Shown: positions 8,971 to 17,827, counted from the stretch's first letter. The stretch is DNA of 64,000 nt from Phenylobacterium sp. LH3H17 (GCF_024298925.1 NZ_CP101283.1:1302001-1366000), one strand, 5' to 3'. The notes: a model not told the origin generated them from the letters alone. A program made the numbers and translations.

Positions 8971-10605
8971 CTAGCCCCAACCCTCGACAGACCCCATCCG
9001 CCGCGCGGCGGGCTTCACGTGGGCCATGGTGTCGACATGGGCGCCGGCCGGCTGCTCGGGGGTGTCGGCGGGCGCGCCGTAGAGCCAGCCCTGGGCGAAG
9101 TCGACCCCGGCCCGGCGCACGGCTTCCTCGGCGTTGGCGTTCTCCACCATCTCGGCCAGGGTCTTGACCCCGAGTTCCGAGCACATGGTCACCAGGTGGC
9201 GGATGAAGGTGCTCTCGCGGCCGCCGTGCTGCAGCTCGCGGATGTAGCGGCCGTCGATCTTGACGATGTCCAGGGTCAGTTGCTGCAGATAGGCCAGGGA
9301 GGCGGCGCCGGCGCCGAAGTCGTCGAGGCAGATCATGCAGCCCTCGGAGCGCAGGGCCTTCAGATGGCGGTCGGCGACGGCCAGGTCGTCGATGGCCGCG
9401 CTCTCGGTGATCTCGAACAGCAGCCGGCCGCAGGCCTCGGGAGTCCCGGCCAGCATCGTCTTGACCGCCTGGACGAAGGCCGGGCTGCCGATGGTGCGGC
9501 CGGAGATGTTGGCCGCCAGCTTCAGCCCCGGATCGGAGGCCAGTTTGGCGATGGTCTGTTCGACCACGGCGATATCCAGGGCCTCGATCAGGTCGAGCTC
9601 CTCGGCCATGCGGATCATCGGGAAGGGGCTGGCGTTGTCGCCGAAGCGGACCAGGACCTCGTAGTGGTGCAGGGCGGCGTTGGCCTTGAGGTTCACCACC
9701 GGCTGGTAGACCAGCCGGAAGCGCTTCTCGTTGACCGCTTCTCCCAGGGCGCCGACCTCGACCAGGGTGCGCTGCACTGAGCGGCTGACCGCCTCGTTGA
9801 GGGTCGTGGACGGTTTGCCGTCCATCCCGTCCTTGATGAAGTTGTCGAGCGAGAAACGCAGCGCGCGCAGAATCTGGCCGGGGGAGGCGTCCCCCATCAG
9901 GCTCATGGACCGCGCGTCCGGCTTGACGCCGTGCTTGGGATCGATGGCCACCAGTTGGATCAGCCGCTGGACCAGGGCGTCAACGCTGTCGCCCTTCGGG
10001 CGCACCAGGGCGAAGCGGTCCGATCCCAGGTCGGCCGCGGCGCCGCCGCCGTGCGACTGGGCGCGCAGGGCCCCTGCCAGGCGGTCGTCCAGGTCCTTGG
10101 AGGCCTCGGGTCCCAGCAGCTTGCGCAGGGCGCCCAGGCCGCCCAGCTCGATCAGGGCCATCTCCAGCTCCTGGCCGGTGGCCTTGGCGGTCTCGATGAG
10201 CGCCGCGGTGGCGGTCTCGAAGGAGCTCTTGTCGTGCAGGCCGTGCATCACCTTGGCCGCGGCGCGGCTGAAGGCGCAGGAGATCGCCCCCTCATTGCCC
10301 GGCATGCGGAAGGCGGTGAACGAGGCTGCGCGCTCGCTGGCGCCGGCCGAACCCGCCAGGGTCACCACCACCGGCCCGCCGCGCCCGCCTTCGTTCAGGC
10401 CGCCCAGCAGGGCCTCGACCATCGGACGGTCGCGGGGATCGATGAAGTCGCGCCAGGCGCGGCCGACCAGAGCCGTCTCGGCGGAGCCCGACAGCGCCTC
10501 GCTGGCGCCGATGGCGAAACCGATCCTGCCTTCGGCGGTGATCTCGAGGAGAAGGTCCGCGCTGGCGAAGGCGAAGCCGAGCAGACGTTGCGGACTGAGC
10601 TGCAA
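8971..10605 (-). CDS. PAS-like / EAL-domain signalling protein
   Basis: A 544-residue cytoplasmic protein with an N-terminal PAS-like sensor (about 1-110), a middle segment in the position of a GGDEF domain but without a recognisable GGDEF motif (about 130-260), and a C-terminal EAL domain (about 290-520). In the EAL domain the signature reads EVLVRF instead of EALLR. Other metal and catalytic positions look kept: AANISGRT, FEITES, LDDFGAG, KIDGRYI and LAEMVEN. It may therefore hydrolyse c-di-GMP or only bind it. No transmembrane segment. Divergent from a NUDIX gene. Confidence 0.85.
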   Translation of the reverse strand: MQLSPQRLLGFAFASADLLLEITAEGRIGFAIGASEALSGSAETALVGRAWRDFIDPRDRPMVEALLGGLNEGGRGGPVVVTLAGSAGASERAASFTAFRMPGNEGAISCAFSRAAAKVMHGLHDKSSFETATAALIETAKATGQELEMALIELGGLGALRKLLGPEASKDLDDRLAGALRAQSHGGGAAADLGSDRFALVRPKGDSVDALVQRLIQLVAIDPKHGVKPDARSMSLMGDASPGQILRALRFSLDNFIKDGMDGKPSTTLNEAVSRSVQRTLVEVGALGEAVNEKRFRLVYQPVVNLKANAALHHYEVLVRFGDNASPFPMIRMAEELDLIEALDIAVVEQTIAKLASDPGLKLAANISGRTIGSPAFVQAVKTMLAGTPEACGRLLFEITESAAIDDLAVADRHLKALRSEGCMICLDDFGAGAASLAYLQQLTLDIVKIDGRYIRELQHGGRESTFIRHLVTMCSELGVKTLAEMVENANAEEAVRRAGVDFAQGWLYGAPADTPEQPAGAHVDTMAHVKPAARRMGSVEGWG

Positions 10606-10721
10606 GGCGGCTCTCCCTTGGATGCGACCAACATCTTGTAACGACTGGGCTTAATTTGGCGTTGAGACGCCCGGGCGGCCCCCTGTCGCCAGCCGCGACC
10701 CAATGGCGCTATATCCGTCCC

Positions 10722-11216
10722 ATGCGCGACCGCCTGACCGCCCGAGTGCTGCTGTTCGATCCCGCCGGCGCCATCCTGCTGCTGCGCGGGCGTATGCCGG
10801 GCCATCCGGCCAGCAGCTCGGCCTGGCATACGGTCGGCGGCGGCGTCGATCCCGGCGAGACCCTGATCGAGGCGGCGCGCCGCGAGGTCGCCGAGGAGAG
10901 CGGCTTCACCGAGGTCGACCTTGGCCCCGTGGTCTGGACCCGGTCCGGGGCGGGGGTCCTGGTCACCGGCGAGCAGGTGCTGTTCAAGGAGCACTACTTC
11001 GTCGGCCTCTGCCCCGGCGGCGAGCCCTCCCGCGCGGGCTGGGCCGACTACGAGACCGACCTGATCGACGACATCCGCTGGTGGACCCCGCTCGAGCTCG
11101 CGGGCCTGACCGAGCGCATCTATCCCGAGCGCTTCCTCGAGCTGTTCCCCGGCATCGCCGCGGGCGTCTATCCCGATCCGCCGCTGGAGATCACCGTGAC
11201 GCGGCTGACATCCTAG
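10722..11216 (+). CDS. NUDIX hydrolase
   Basis: A 164-residue NUDIX hydrolase. The full Nudix box is visible: GGGVDPGETLIEAARREVAE followed by ESGF, matching Gx5Ex7REUxEExGU. It would cleave a nucleoside diphosphate linked to another moiety; substrate unknown. The frame is open from a TTG at 10656, but the ATG at 10722 gives MRDRLTARVLLFD, the normal start of the fold. It is followed 46 bp later by the PI-PLC-like gene on the same strand, so the two may be co-transcribed. Confidence 0.9.
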   Translation: MRDRLTARVLLFDPAGAILLLRGRMPGHPASSSAWHTVGGGVDPGETLIEAARREVAEESGFTEVDLGPVVWTRSGAGVLVTGEQVLFKEHYFVGLCPGGEPSRAGWADYETDLIDDIRWWTPLELAGLTERIYPERFLELFPGIAAGVYPDPPLEITVTRLTS

Positions 11217-11262
11217 GCGAGACTGTCGTTCAAGCGCCACGCAGAGGCGCTAGGGAGTCTCC

Positions 11263-12267
11263 ATGATCGCATCGCTGTTCGCCGCCGCCCTGGCCATCGC
11301 CGCCAACTGCGACGTGGAGGCGCCCTCCGGAGCAGCCGGCTGCACGCGCGCCCGGGTCGATGCGCTCAGGATCAACCAGATCCAGGCGATCGGCACCCAC
11401 AATTCCTACAAGCAGGCGATTTCGCCGGCCCAGATGAAGCTGCTGCGGGGGTCCAATCCCAAGGAGGCCGCCGGCCTCGACTACGCCCATCCGCCCCTGA
11501 CCGACCAGCTCGCCGCCGGCGCCCGGCAACTGGAGCTGGACATCCTCTACGACCCGCAGGGCGGCCGCTACGCCGACCCCCTGGTCAAGAAGTTCGCCGA
11601 CGACCTGCCCTATGACCTCACGCCCCTGAAGGGCCCGGGCTTCAAGGTGATGCACGTCCAGGATCTGGACTACCGCTCCAGCTGCCCGCTGTTCACCGGC
11701 TGCCTGGCGGAGATCCGCGCCTGGTCGAAGGCCCACCCCGACCATGTGCCGCTGCTGATCCTGTTGAACCTCAAGGAGGGCAAGCTGGACCTGCCCGGCG
11801 CCGTGCTCGCCCAGCCCTTCGACGCCGTGGCCATGGACGCCGTCGACGCTGAGATCCGCTCCGTCTTCCGGCCGGGCGAGCTGATCACCCCGGACAAAGT
11901 CCAGGGCCGCCGCGCCACCCTGCGCGAGGCCGCCTTCGCCCACGCCTGGCCAAAGCTTAAGACCGCCCGTGGCAAGGTGATGTTCGCCCTCGACGCGCCC
12001 ATCGAGCAGGTCGAGATCTATCGCGGCGCGCGCAGGTCGCTGGAGGGCCGGGTGATGTTCGTCAATATCGACGAGACCTCGCCGGCCGCGGCCTACATCA
12101 CCCTCAACGAGCCCAAGGAACAGGCCGATCGCATCGCCGCGGCGGTCAGGGCCGGCCTCATCGTCCGCACCCGCGCCGACGCCGACACCGCCGAGGCCCG
12201 GACCAATGACCGCAGCCGCCAGGACGCCGCCTTCGCCGCGGGCGCCCAGTACGTCTCCACCGACTAA
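11263..12267 (+). CDS. Secreted PI-PLC-like phosphodiesterase (Ca2+-dependent PLC-C1 type), C-terminally truncated
   Basis: A 334-residue protein with a signal peptide (MIASLFAAALAIAANC) and a PLC-like TIM-barrel. The catalytic start IGTHNSYKQAISP (about residue 43) contains the first active-site His, and LELDILYDPQGG and FKVMHVQDLDY follow, as in the calcium-dependent PI-PLC-C1 family. The reading frame stops at TAA (12265-12267) just after GAQYVSTD, where relatives normally continue with Tyr and a conserved tail. In-frame tail codons continue to a TAG at 12349. GGGAGT lies just before the ATG. The truncated protein may still fold; catalytic status is uncertain. Confidence 0.85.
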   Translation: MIASLFAAALAIAANCDVEAPSGAAGCTRARVDALRINQIQAIGTHNSYKQAISPAQMKLLRGSNPKEAAGLDYAHPPLTDQLAAGARQLELDILYDPQGGRYADPLVKKFADDLPYDLTPLKGPGFKVMHVQDLDYRSSCPLFTGCLAEIRAWSKAHPDHVPLLILLNLKEGKLDLPGAVLAQPFDAVAMDAVDAEIRSVFRPGELITPDKVQGRRATLREAAFAHAWPKLKTARGKVMFALDAPIEQVEIYRGARRSLEGRVMFVNIDETSPAAAYITLNEPKEQADRIAAAVRAGLIVRTRADADTAEARTNDRSRQDAAFAAGAQYVSTD

Positions 12268-12351
12268 ATGCGCGCCGATCCGCGCCTCGGCCCGTATGAG
12301 GCCCAGCTGCCGGGCGGGGGCGCCGCGCGGCTCAATCCAGCGGCGAAATAG
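12265..12351 (+). pseudogene. Detached C-terminal tail of the PI-PLC-like gene
   Basis: Directly after the TAA and in the same frame, the sequence encodes MRADPRLGPYEAQLPGGG then AARLNPAAK and a TAG. This matches the family's usual ending (STDY..., DPR..., LPGGG..., NP). A single C/T-to-A change of a Tyr codon (TAC or TAT to TAA) explains the break. Alternatives are a sequencing error or programmed readthrough. Confidence 0.7.
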
Positions 12352-12368
12352 ACCCTGGGGGATCTGCT

Positions 12369-12770
12369 CTAGGCCGGGCGCTCGCCGTCGTAGCTGGTCG
12401 CCTCGCCGGCGATCGGCCACCAGCTGGCCTTCGAGGCCACGTAGAAATGGAAGCCGATCTCCGTCGCCACCGGCTCGTCCAGGCTGCCGGCGCGCAGGCG
12501 CACCACCCCAGGCTTGCCCGTCAGGCGGCTGAAGACCGGGCTCCCGCAGCGGCTGCAGAACACCCGCTCCTTGCCCGGCGAGGATTCGTAGGCGCGAAGC
12601 TCGCCCTCGCCGCTCAACAGGGTGAAGTCCGCCGTGGCCACCGGAATATTGGCGCCGAAGGCCGAGCCCTGCGCCTTGCGGCAGTCCCCGCAGTGGCAGA
12701 CCTGGACGGGCGCGAGGTCCCCCGTCACCTCGAAACGGACGGCGCGGCAGAGGCAGGATCCGGTGTGCAT
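12369..12770 (-). CDS. GFA/CENP-V family zinc protein
   Basis: A 133-residue protein of the glutathione-dependent formaldehyde-activating enzyme (GFA) fold. Zinc-binding cysteines are intact: SCLCRAVRFEV (residues 5-15), CHCGDCRKAQG (about 36) and CSRCGSPVF (about 92). Most members have no proven reaction, so a detoxification role is only inferred. Convergent with the PI-PLC gene. The start MHTGSCLC fits the family. Confidence 0.9.
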   Translation of the reverse strand: MHTGSCLCRAVRFEVTGDLAPVQVCHCGDCRKAQGSAFGANIPVATADFTLLSGEGELRAYESSPGKERVFCSRCGSPVFSRLTGKPGVVRLRAGSLDEPVATEIGFHFYVASKASWWPIAGEATSYDGERPA

Positions 12771-12840
12771 GGCGGGCTCTCGCGGCTGAGCGGGACGGGG
12801 AGCGTCCTGCTGCCACGAAACCGTCCGCCAGACAAACCAA

Positions 12841-12871
12841 GGCCCGGCTCCCGACAGGCGGGAACCGGGCC
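12841..12871 (-). terminator. Terminator-like hairpin downstream of the PEP-CTERM gene
   Basis: GGCCCGGCTCCCG and CGGGAACCGGGCC form a 13-bp stem with one mismatch around a five-base loop. Read on the minus strand it is followed by TTGGTTTG, so it suits the leftward PEP-CTERM transcript ending at 12914. Confidence 0.65.
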
Positions 12872-12888
12872 AGAAAGGCTTAACCTAT

Positions 12889-12915
12889 GGCGCCGAAACG
12901 GCGCCTTTCGTCTTT
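12889..12915. terminator. Hairpin with T-rich flank at the 3' end of the PEP-CTERM gene
   Basis: GGCGCCG AAA CGGCGCC is a perfect 7-bp stem followed on the plus strand by TTTCGTCTTT. It lies between converging genes and may work in both directions. Confidence 0.55.
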
Positions 12916-13555
12916 ACGCGTAGGCCAGGGTCTGACGACGGCGGCTTGAGCGCAGCACACCGCCCACCGCACCGAAGCCCACGATCATCATGGCCCAGGT
13001 CGCCGGCTCGGGGATCGCCGAGCTCGGCGTCGCGAGGTTGTCGATCTCGAACGAGTTGGTCTGCGACGTCAGGGTGATGCTGTTGAACTTCTCACCCGCG
13101 GTCCCGTAGACGCTGAACAGGCCGTTGGTGCCCGGCGACACCTGGTTGCCGTTCGCCGGATTGGTGAAGTTCAGGCCGGGGATGATGACGGGATCGGCGC
13201 CGGTCGAGTTGATGGTCAGGATGTTGTAGTCGTCGATCGAACCCCAATCGAACTGGAAGCCCGAGACCGCCGACAGGAAGGTGATCGTCGCCGAACCCCC
13301 GCCCAGGACGGACAGATAGGACGTGCCCGACGGAACCGAATTGGCCGGAGGCGCCCCGTTGGCGTCGGCCGGCGGAGTCTTGATCTCGAAGTTCGCGCCG
13401 ACGATGCCGGTCGCGTCGCTGAAGTCGTTGATCACCGTGTAACCGGGACCCGGCGACGGCGCGCCCGGCGTGAAGGTGAAGATAACGGCGGCGCTGGCCG
13501 GAGCCGCAACCGTCAAGGCGGCGGCCGCGAAGCCGGCGATAAGCAACTTACTCAT
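12914..13555 (-). CDS. PEPxxWA-CTERM sorting-domain exported protein (1)
   Basis: A 213-residue secreted protein. A signal peptide (MSKLLIAGFAAAALTVAAPASA) is followed by a beta-rich, Gly/Ser/Asn-rich body with almost no Cys. It ends with PEPATWAMMIVGFGAVGG, a hydrophobic stretch, and SSRRR. That tail is the PEPxxWA-CTERM signal, known to be handled by an exosortase-type system. The frame is open to 13600, but 13555 starts right at the signal peptide. No catalytic motif. A ParA-like gene lies divergently 193 bp away; a similar pairing occurs at 56-58 kb. Confidence 0.88.
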   Translation of the reverse strand: MSKLLIAGFAAAALTVAAPASAAVIFTFTPGAPSPGPGYTVINDFSDATGIVGANFEIKTPPADANGAPPANSVPSGTSYLSVLGGGSATITFLSAVSGFQFDWGSIDDYNILTINSTGADPVIIPGLNFTNPANGNQVSPGTNGLFSVYGTAGEKFNSITLTSQTNSFEIDNLATPSSAIPEPATWAMMIVGFGAVGGVLRSSRRRQTLAYA

Positions 13556-13748
13556 GTGGTGGAAAGCCTTCCCAAAAATGTCCCTCGGCATGCTGAACAA
13601 GAAGTTGCCACATTGGTTCCACGCCGACCGTGAGTTGTTTGCACCGTGCTCTTTTGGCCGTCCTCGTGCGGCAGGAGCGGTCAGCCCAATGCAACGCTTG
13701 CCCGCCGCCGCCCGTTAACCAAGTCTCTCCCAAGGAGGGGAGAGCCCG

Positions 13749-14396
13749 ATGTTCACCATCGCGCTGGTCGCCCGCAAGGGCGGCTCGGGCAAGACCACGC
13801 TCGCCGTCCACCTGGCCCTGGCGGCCTGGTTGCGCGGCGCGCGCACCCTGCTGGCCGACGTTGATCCGCAACGTTCCGCCATCGAGGCCCTGCGCGCGCG
13901 CCACGGCCTGGGTCCCGACCGCGTCGCCATCGCCGGGAGCAAGCTCTACGATCTGCAGATGAGCGCCGTGCGCCGCGGGACCGATGTCATGGTCATCGAC
14001 ACCGCCGCCGGGGTCGCCGAGGAGCAGGTCAGCGCCATCGTGCTCTCCGACCTCTGCCTCCTGGTGGTCCGCCCCGCCTTCCTGGACCTGGCCGCCGCCA
14101 TCGAGTCGGTGGACATCGTCCGGCGCCTGAAGAAGCCTCTGCTGTTGGTGGTCAACCAGGCGCCCGCCCCCCGCGAAGGGGTCGAGTCCCCCGCCGTCCG
14201 CCGCGCCCTGCGCGCCCTGGCGCTGCTCTCCCAGCCGATCGCCCCCACCATCATCCGCTCGCGCATGGTCTATCAGCGAGCGCTGGAGACCGGCCGCTCG
14301 GCCGAGGAGGCGGGAGACCCCGCCGCAGCCCTGGAGATCGCCGAGCTCTGGGCCTACATCCGCCACTTCGCCCTGCCGCAACGCGCGGCGGGGTAG
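13749..14396 (+). CDS. Orphan ParA/MinD-like P-loop ATPase (1)
   Basis: A 215-residue ATPase with the deviant Walker A KGGSGKTT (residues 10-17), switch region DVDPQRSA (about 38) and Walker B VMVIDTAAG (about 80). Family proteins position DNA, proteins or surface structures, but no ParB or parS partner is seen. It is a paralogue of the ParA gene at 56421: both share MxTxAxxAxKGGSGKTT, VIDTAAG.VEE, VVRP..., VVNQAPxPR and ALERGRSAEE-like segments. GGAGGGGAGAGCCCG precedes the ATG. Function unknown; chromosome segregation seems unlikely for an orphan of this size. Confidence 0.85.
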   Translation: MFTIALVARKGGSGKTTLAVHLALAAWLRGARTLLADVDPQRSAIEALRARHGLGPDRVAIAGSKLYDLQMSAVRRGTDVMVIDTAAGVAEEQVSAIVLSDLCLLVVRPAFLDLAAAIESVDIVRRLKKPLLLVVNQAPAPREGVESPAVRRALRALALLSQPIAPTIIRSRMVYQRALETGRSAEEAGDPAAALEIAELWAYIRHFALPQRAAG

Positions 14397-14402
14397 GGGC
14401 GC

Positions 14403-15575
14403 CTATCGCATCAGGCCCGCGCTCTTCAGCGCCCTGGCGATCACCTCCTGCACGCCGCTGGGCACATGCGGGGCGATGCTGGCCATGACCTGGGACCCCA
14501 GGCTGTCCGGCGTCTCCGGCGCGACGCGCCTGCCCCGCGCCGCCGGCGGCCGCGCGGCGGCCGGGCGGGTGGCGGTCTCCGGCCGCGCCTTGGGCCACTC
14601 GCTCGCCGGGCGCGGTTCCAGGCCCCAGAAGGCCAGGATCTCCTCCGAGGACGACACCCCGGCCTCCAGCATGAAGGGCGCGGCCGCGCCCACCCCCTCG
14701 GGCCCCTGGCTCGCCAGCGGGGTCCCATGGCCCAGCCGCGCCAGCCGGTGGCTCTCGATCAGCACCTCGCCGGTCGCGGGCGAACGCCAGGTCGAGTGCG
14801 TGCGTCCTGGCTGGGACACGGTCTCGTGCGGCTCGACCGCCAGGCCGTGCGCCCAGGCCCACTGGCTGGCGATGTCGTCGGCGTTCGACGCGTGCACCAC
14901 CGTGTCGGCGCCTCCGTGCCAGATCGCCACCCGCGGGATCCGGCCACCGATCGGCGCCGCGCCCCGCACCAGGGCGCCCAGTTCCGGCGCGGCCCGGCCA
15001 TCTGCCCGGTTCATCGCCCGCAGCGCCTCCGGTACGCTGTCGGCCACCCCATAGGGCAGGCCCGCGATGATCGCCCCGCCCGCGAACAGGTCGGGATAGG
15101 CCGCCAGCATCACCGAGGTCATGGCGCCGCCGGCCGACAGCCCGGTCACGAACACCCGCTCGGGGTCCAGGCCGTGCTCGGCGATCGCATGGGCGGCCAT
15201 GGCGGCGATGGAGGCCGCCTCGCCCTCGCCCCGGCGCGTGTCGCCAGGGGAGAACCAGTTGAAGCAGCGGTTGGGGTTGTTCGCCGCCGTCTGCTCGGCC
15301 GCCACCACCACGAAACCGTGGCGATCGGCCAGGGTCAGCCAGCCGGCTCCCGCCGCATAGGCCTGCGCGCCCTGTGTGCAGCCGTGCAGCACCACCACCA
15401 GCGGCGCGCCGCGCGCCAGGCCCTCCGGCGCATGGCTGAACATCCGCAAAGCCCCGGGATTGTCCCCGAACGCGGCCGTCTCGACCATTCGCCCGGACAC
15501 CACGCCGCCCATAGGCGCCTTGGCGCTGCGCCGCAGCCGCGCCAGCATGGCGGTCGTCTCTCCAAGACCCGGCAT
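14403..15575 (-). CDS. PHB depolymerase-family esterase
   Basis: A 390-residue alpha/beta hydrolase of the poly(3-hydroxybutyrate) depolymerase/LpqC family. Features: VVLHGCTQGAQAYAAGAGW (oxyanion region, about residue 58), FNWFSPGDTRRGEGEA, lipase box GLSAGGAMT (catalytic Ser about 146) and, later, WHGGADTVV. No clear signal peptide is present, so it is probably intracellular, acting on PHB granules or other esters. The C-terminal 90 residues are Pro/Ala-rich linker-like sequence. Convergent with the ParA gene, with only six bases between stops. Confidence 0.85.
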   Translation of the reverse strand: MPGLGETTAMLARLRRSAKAPMGGVVSGRMVETAAFGDNPGALRMFSHAPEGLARGAPLVVVLHGCTQGAQAYAAGAGWLTLADRHGFVVVAAEQTAANNPNRCFNWFSPGDTRRGEGEAASIAAMAAHAIAEHGLDPERVFVTGLSAGGAMTSVMLAAYPDLFAGGAIIAGLPYGVADSVPEALRAMNRADGRAAPELGALVRGAAPIGGRIPRVAIWHGGADTVVHASNADDIASQWAWAHGLAVEPHETVSQPGRTHSTWRSPATGEVLIESHRLARLGHGTPLASQGPEGVGAAAPFMLEAGVSSSEEILAFWGLEPRPASEWPKARPETATRPAAARPPAARGRRVAPETPDSLGSQVMASIAPHVPSGVQEVIARALKSAGLMR

Positions 15576-15705
15576 CGAAACTCAACCTCACATCACACGG
15601 GGACGTCCCCCGGGCAGAGATAATGCTGCAGTGCAGCATTGGTGACGGCCGGGCGGGGATTTCTTTTTTCGCGGCGGGGTCGGAACCGGGTGTCGCCGCC
15701 CGATC

Positions 15706-16233
15706 CTACCGCACCGCGCGGATCGGCTCGGCGCCGTCCCAGTCGGCCGCCGCGCGCTTGATGTGCTCGAAGAACCGGCCCTTGTTGCCGCTGATGTCGG
15801 AGATCTCGACCACCGTGCCGGGATGGGCCTGGGTGTCGAAATAGGCGAACCGCCCCAGCTCCCCGCCGATCTGGCCCTCGTGCCCGACGAGGTAGCCCAG
15901 CCCCAGCGCCCGGTCGTAGAGCCCCTGATAGTCGCGGGTCCAATACGACATGTGCTGCAGCCCCTCATGGCCGGCGTCCAGGAACTCCTTGTACATCGAG
16001 GGCGCGTCGTTGGTCTGCTGGATCAGCTCAATCTGCAGGTCCCCGGAATTGGCCAGCGCGATGCTCATCTTGACGTCGGACGCCGCCCCGCGGTGCCGGA
16101 AATAGTCGGTCTTCACCTCCTCGATGAAGAACCACGGCCCTACGCCCATGACGTTGATCCAGTGGTCCATCGCCGCGCGAATATCGCGCACGACATACCC
16201 GTTCTGGCAGACGGCGCCGAAGATGCGGCTCAT
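15706..16233 (-). CDS. VOC (glyoxalase-fold) family protein
   Basis: A 175-residue protein of the vicinal-oxygen-chelate superfamily, similar to methylmalonyl-CoA-epimerase-like or lactoylglutathione-lyase-like members. GAVCQNGYVVRDIRAAMDHW starts the first beta-alpha-beta module; LQHMSYWTRDYQGLYDRA and FAYFDTQAHPGTVVEISD carry candidate metal His and Glu residues. Substrate unknown. It lies alone between the PHB esterase and a palindromic repeat. Confidence 0.85.
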   Translation of the reverse strand: MSRIFGAVCQNGYVVRDIRAAMDHWINVMGVGPWFFIEEVKTDYFRHRGAASDVKMSIALANSGDLQIELIQQTNDAPSMYKEFLDAGHEGLQHMSYWTRDYQGLYDRALGLGYLVGHEGQIGGELGRFAYFDTQAHPGTVVEISDISGNKGRFFEHIKRAAADWDGAEPIRAVR

Positions 16234-16301
16234 GCGGGCTCCTGTGGTCGGGTGAGGTTAAACGATCGGCCCTGGTCCTCGCATCAGCGGCGGCTGGGGC
16301 A

Positions 16302-16371
16302 GGGGACATGATACCTATTCCCCGACCCCGGCCTGGGCCAAGCCCCTCATGGGGAATAGGAATCGTGTCCC
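16302..16371. repeat. Long palindromic repeat family B, copy 1
   Basis: Left arm GGGGACATGATACCTATTCC (from 16302) and right arm GGAATAGGAATCGTGTCCC (ending 16371) are imperfect inverted repeats around a variable 27-base middle. Similar arms occur at 53273 and 55036. The shape is reminiscent of palindromes mobilised by REP-associated tyrosine transposases, but no such transposase is in the window. Confidence 0.85.
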
Positions 16372-16426
16372 TCCATTTCCCGAAGTCACCCGCGGCGGCT
16401 GAGCCTTGCGGCAGGATTAGTCGAGC

Positions 16427-16446
16427 GGCGTAGGCTGGCGCCTACG
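16427..16446 (-). terminator. Hairpin at the 3' end of the histidine kinase gene
   Basis: GCGTAGGC and GCCTACGC form an 8-bp stem with a TGGC loop and overlap the kinase stop codon. There is no clear T-run, so its role as a terminator is only possible. Confidence 0.35.
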
Positions 16447-17827
16447 CAGGGATCTTGCCGTCCCGCGCCCCGTCCGGCGACGGCGGCGTGGTTGAAGACG
16501 GCGCGCCGCTCGGGAATTTGCAGACGAAGATCGCGCCGCCGCCCGGCGCGTTCTGCGCCGTGAGGACGCCGCCGTGAGCCTCGACGATGCTCCGCGCGAT
16601 CCCCAGGCCCAACCCGGCTCCGGCGCCGTTGCGGTCCTTGCGCCAGAAACGGCGGAAGATCATGTCCGCGTCGACGCCGCCCAGACCCGCGCCGTGGTCC
16701 CGCACGCATAGCTGCGCGCCCGGGCCGACGGCGACCTCGATCGGACCGTCGCCTCCCCCGTGGACGATCGCATTCTCGACCAGGTTCCTGAGGGCGCGGC
16801 CAATGGCGTCCGGGTGGCCTCGCACCGCCGCCGGCCCGTGGTCGAGGAGGCGCAGGTCGTGCCCCGCGGCGAAGGCCAGCGGCGCGGTCTGGGCCACGAT
16901 GTCCTGGGCGACCGCGCGGAGATCGACGTCGCGGCTCTGCTCCATGCCGAGCGCGTCGGCCCGCGACATGTCGAGCATCTGATTCACCAGCCGCGTCATC
17001 GCCTGCACGTCTTCGTGGAGCCGCTGCTTCGGCTCTCCGTCCGGCAGGGCCTCGATACGCAACTGCAGCACCGAAAGCGGCGTGCGCAGCTCGTGCGCGG
17101 CGTCGGCGGTGAACGCCTTCAGCACGCCCACGGCGTTTTGGACCCGGGCCAGCGCCCGGTTCAGCGTCGCCACCAGGGCCGCGACCTCGCGAGACGCGGC
17201 CGGCTCGGTCAGGCGGGTGTCGAGGCGCGTGAGGTCCAGGGCGTCGACCTCGGCGGCGGCCATCGCCAGCGGGGCCAGCATCCGGCGCACGACGATGATG
17301 TTGAAGGCGAGCAGCAGAACCACCAGCGGCGCCAGGGGCATGACCACGTGGTCCACCAGCTCCTCGGCCATGACCGGCGCGTAGATGCGCCAGTCGCGCT
17401 GATCGGCCACGACCATGACCCAGTGGACGCCGCCGTCCTCGAAGCGGCGCAGCCCGGTGATGCGCAGACCGGAGGGGGTCGCGTCCCGCCGTGTCCAGTC
17501 CAGCGTGCCGGGAGCCGGCTGGGCCGGCGCGAAGCCGAGGCCTGGGTCCTGGATGACCACCGCTGGGCCTGAGGCGGGATCCAGCACGGCGTAGGCCCAC
17601 CGGGAGACCCCGGCTGGGCGCGACAGGGCCTCGCCGCGCCGCCAGGCGCGCTCGACCCGTTCCGCCTGCTGGCCGACGAAATCCTCCGCCATGACCTGGC
17701 GGTCGCCGAAATAGTCCGCGACGACGATGCCGACGTCGACGAGGGCGAAGACGAGGGTCATGAGCGCCAGCCGCCGCGCGATCTGCGCGAACAGCGTCGG
17801 CCGCCGGGGAGCGGTGGGCTTACGCAC
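16442..17827 (-). CDS. Sensor histidine kinase (OmpR-pair type)
   Basis: A 461-residue inner-membrane kinase. TM1 lies at about 15-37, a periplasmic sensor region at about 38-160, TM2 at about 163-185, and a HAMP-like linker to about 238. HisKA carries AAHELRTPLS (phospho-His about 247). The ATPase domain has N box NLVENAIVHG, G1 VRDHGAGLGG and G2 GAGLGLGIARSI. The gene overlaps the response regulator by 8 bp, so they are translationally coupled. The pair faces the RTX exoprotein gene, suggesting that it controls it; signal unknown. Confidence 0.93.
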   Translation of the reverse strand: MRKPTAPRRPTLFAQIARRLALMTLVFALVDVGIVVADYFGDRQVMAEDFVGQQAERVERAWRRGEALSRPAGVSRWAYAVLDPASGPAVVIQDPGLGFAPAQPAPGTLDWTRRDATPSGLRITGLRRFEDGGVHWVMVVADQRDWRIYAPVMAEELVDHVVMPLAPLVVLLLAFNIIVVRRMLAPLAMAAAEVDALDLTRLDTRLTEPAASREVAALVATLNRALARVQNAVGVLKAFTADAAHELRTPLSVLQLRIEALPDGEPKQRLHEDVQAMTRLVNQMLDMSRADALGMEQSRDVDLRAVAQDIVAQTAPLAFAAGHDLRLLDHGPAAVRGHPDAIGRALRNLVENAIVHGGGDGPIEVAVGPGAQLCVRDHGAGLGGVDADMIFRRFWRKDRNGAGAGLGLGIARSIVEAHGGVLTAQNAPGGGAIFVCKFPSGAPSSTTPPSPDGARDGKIPA

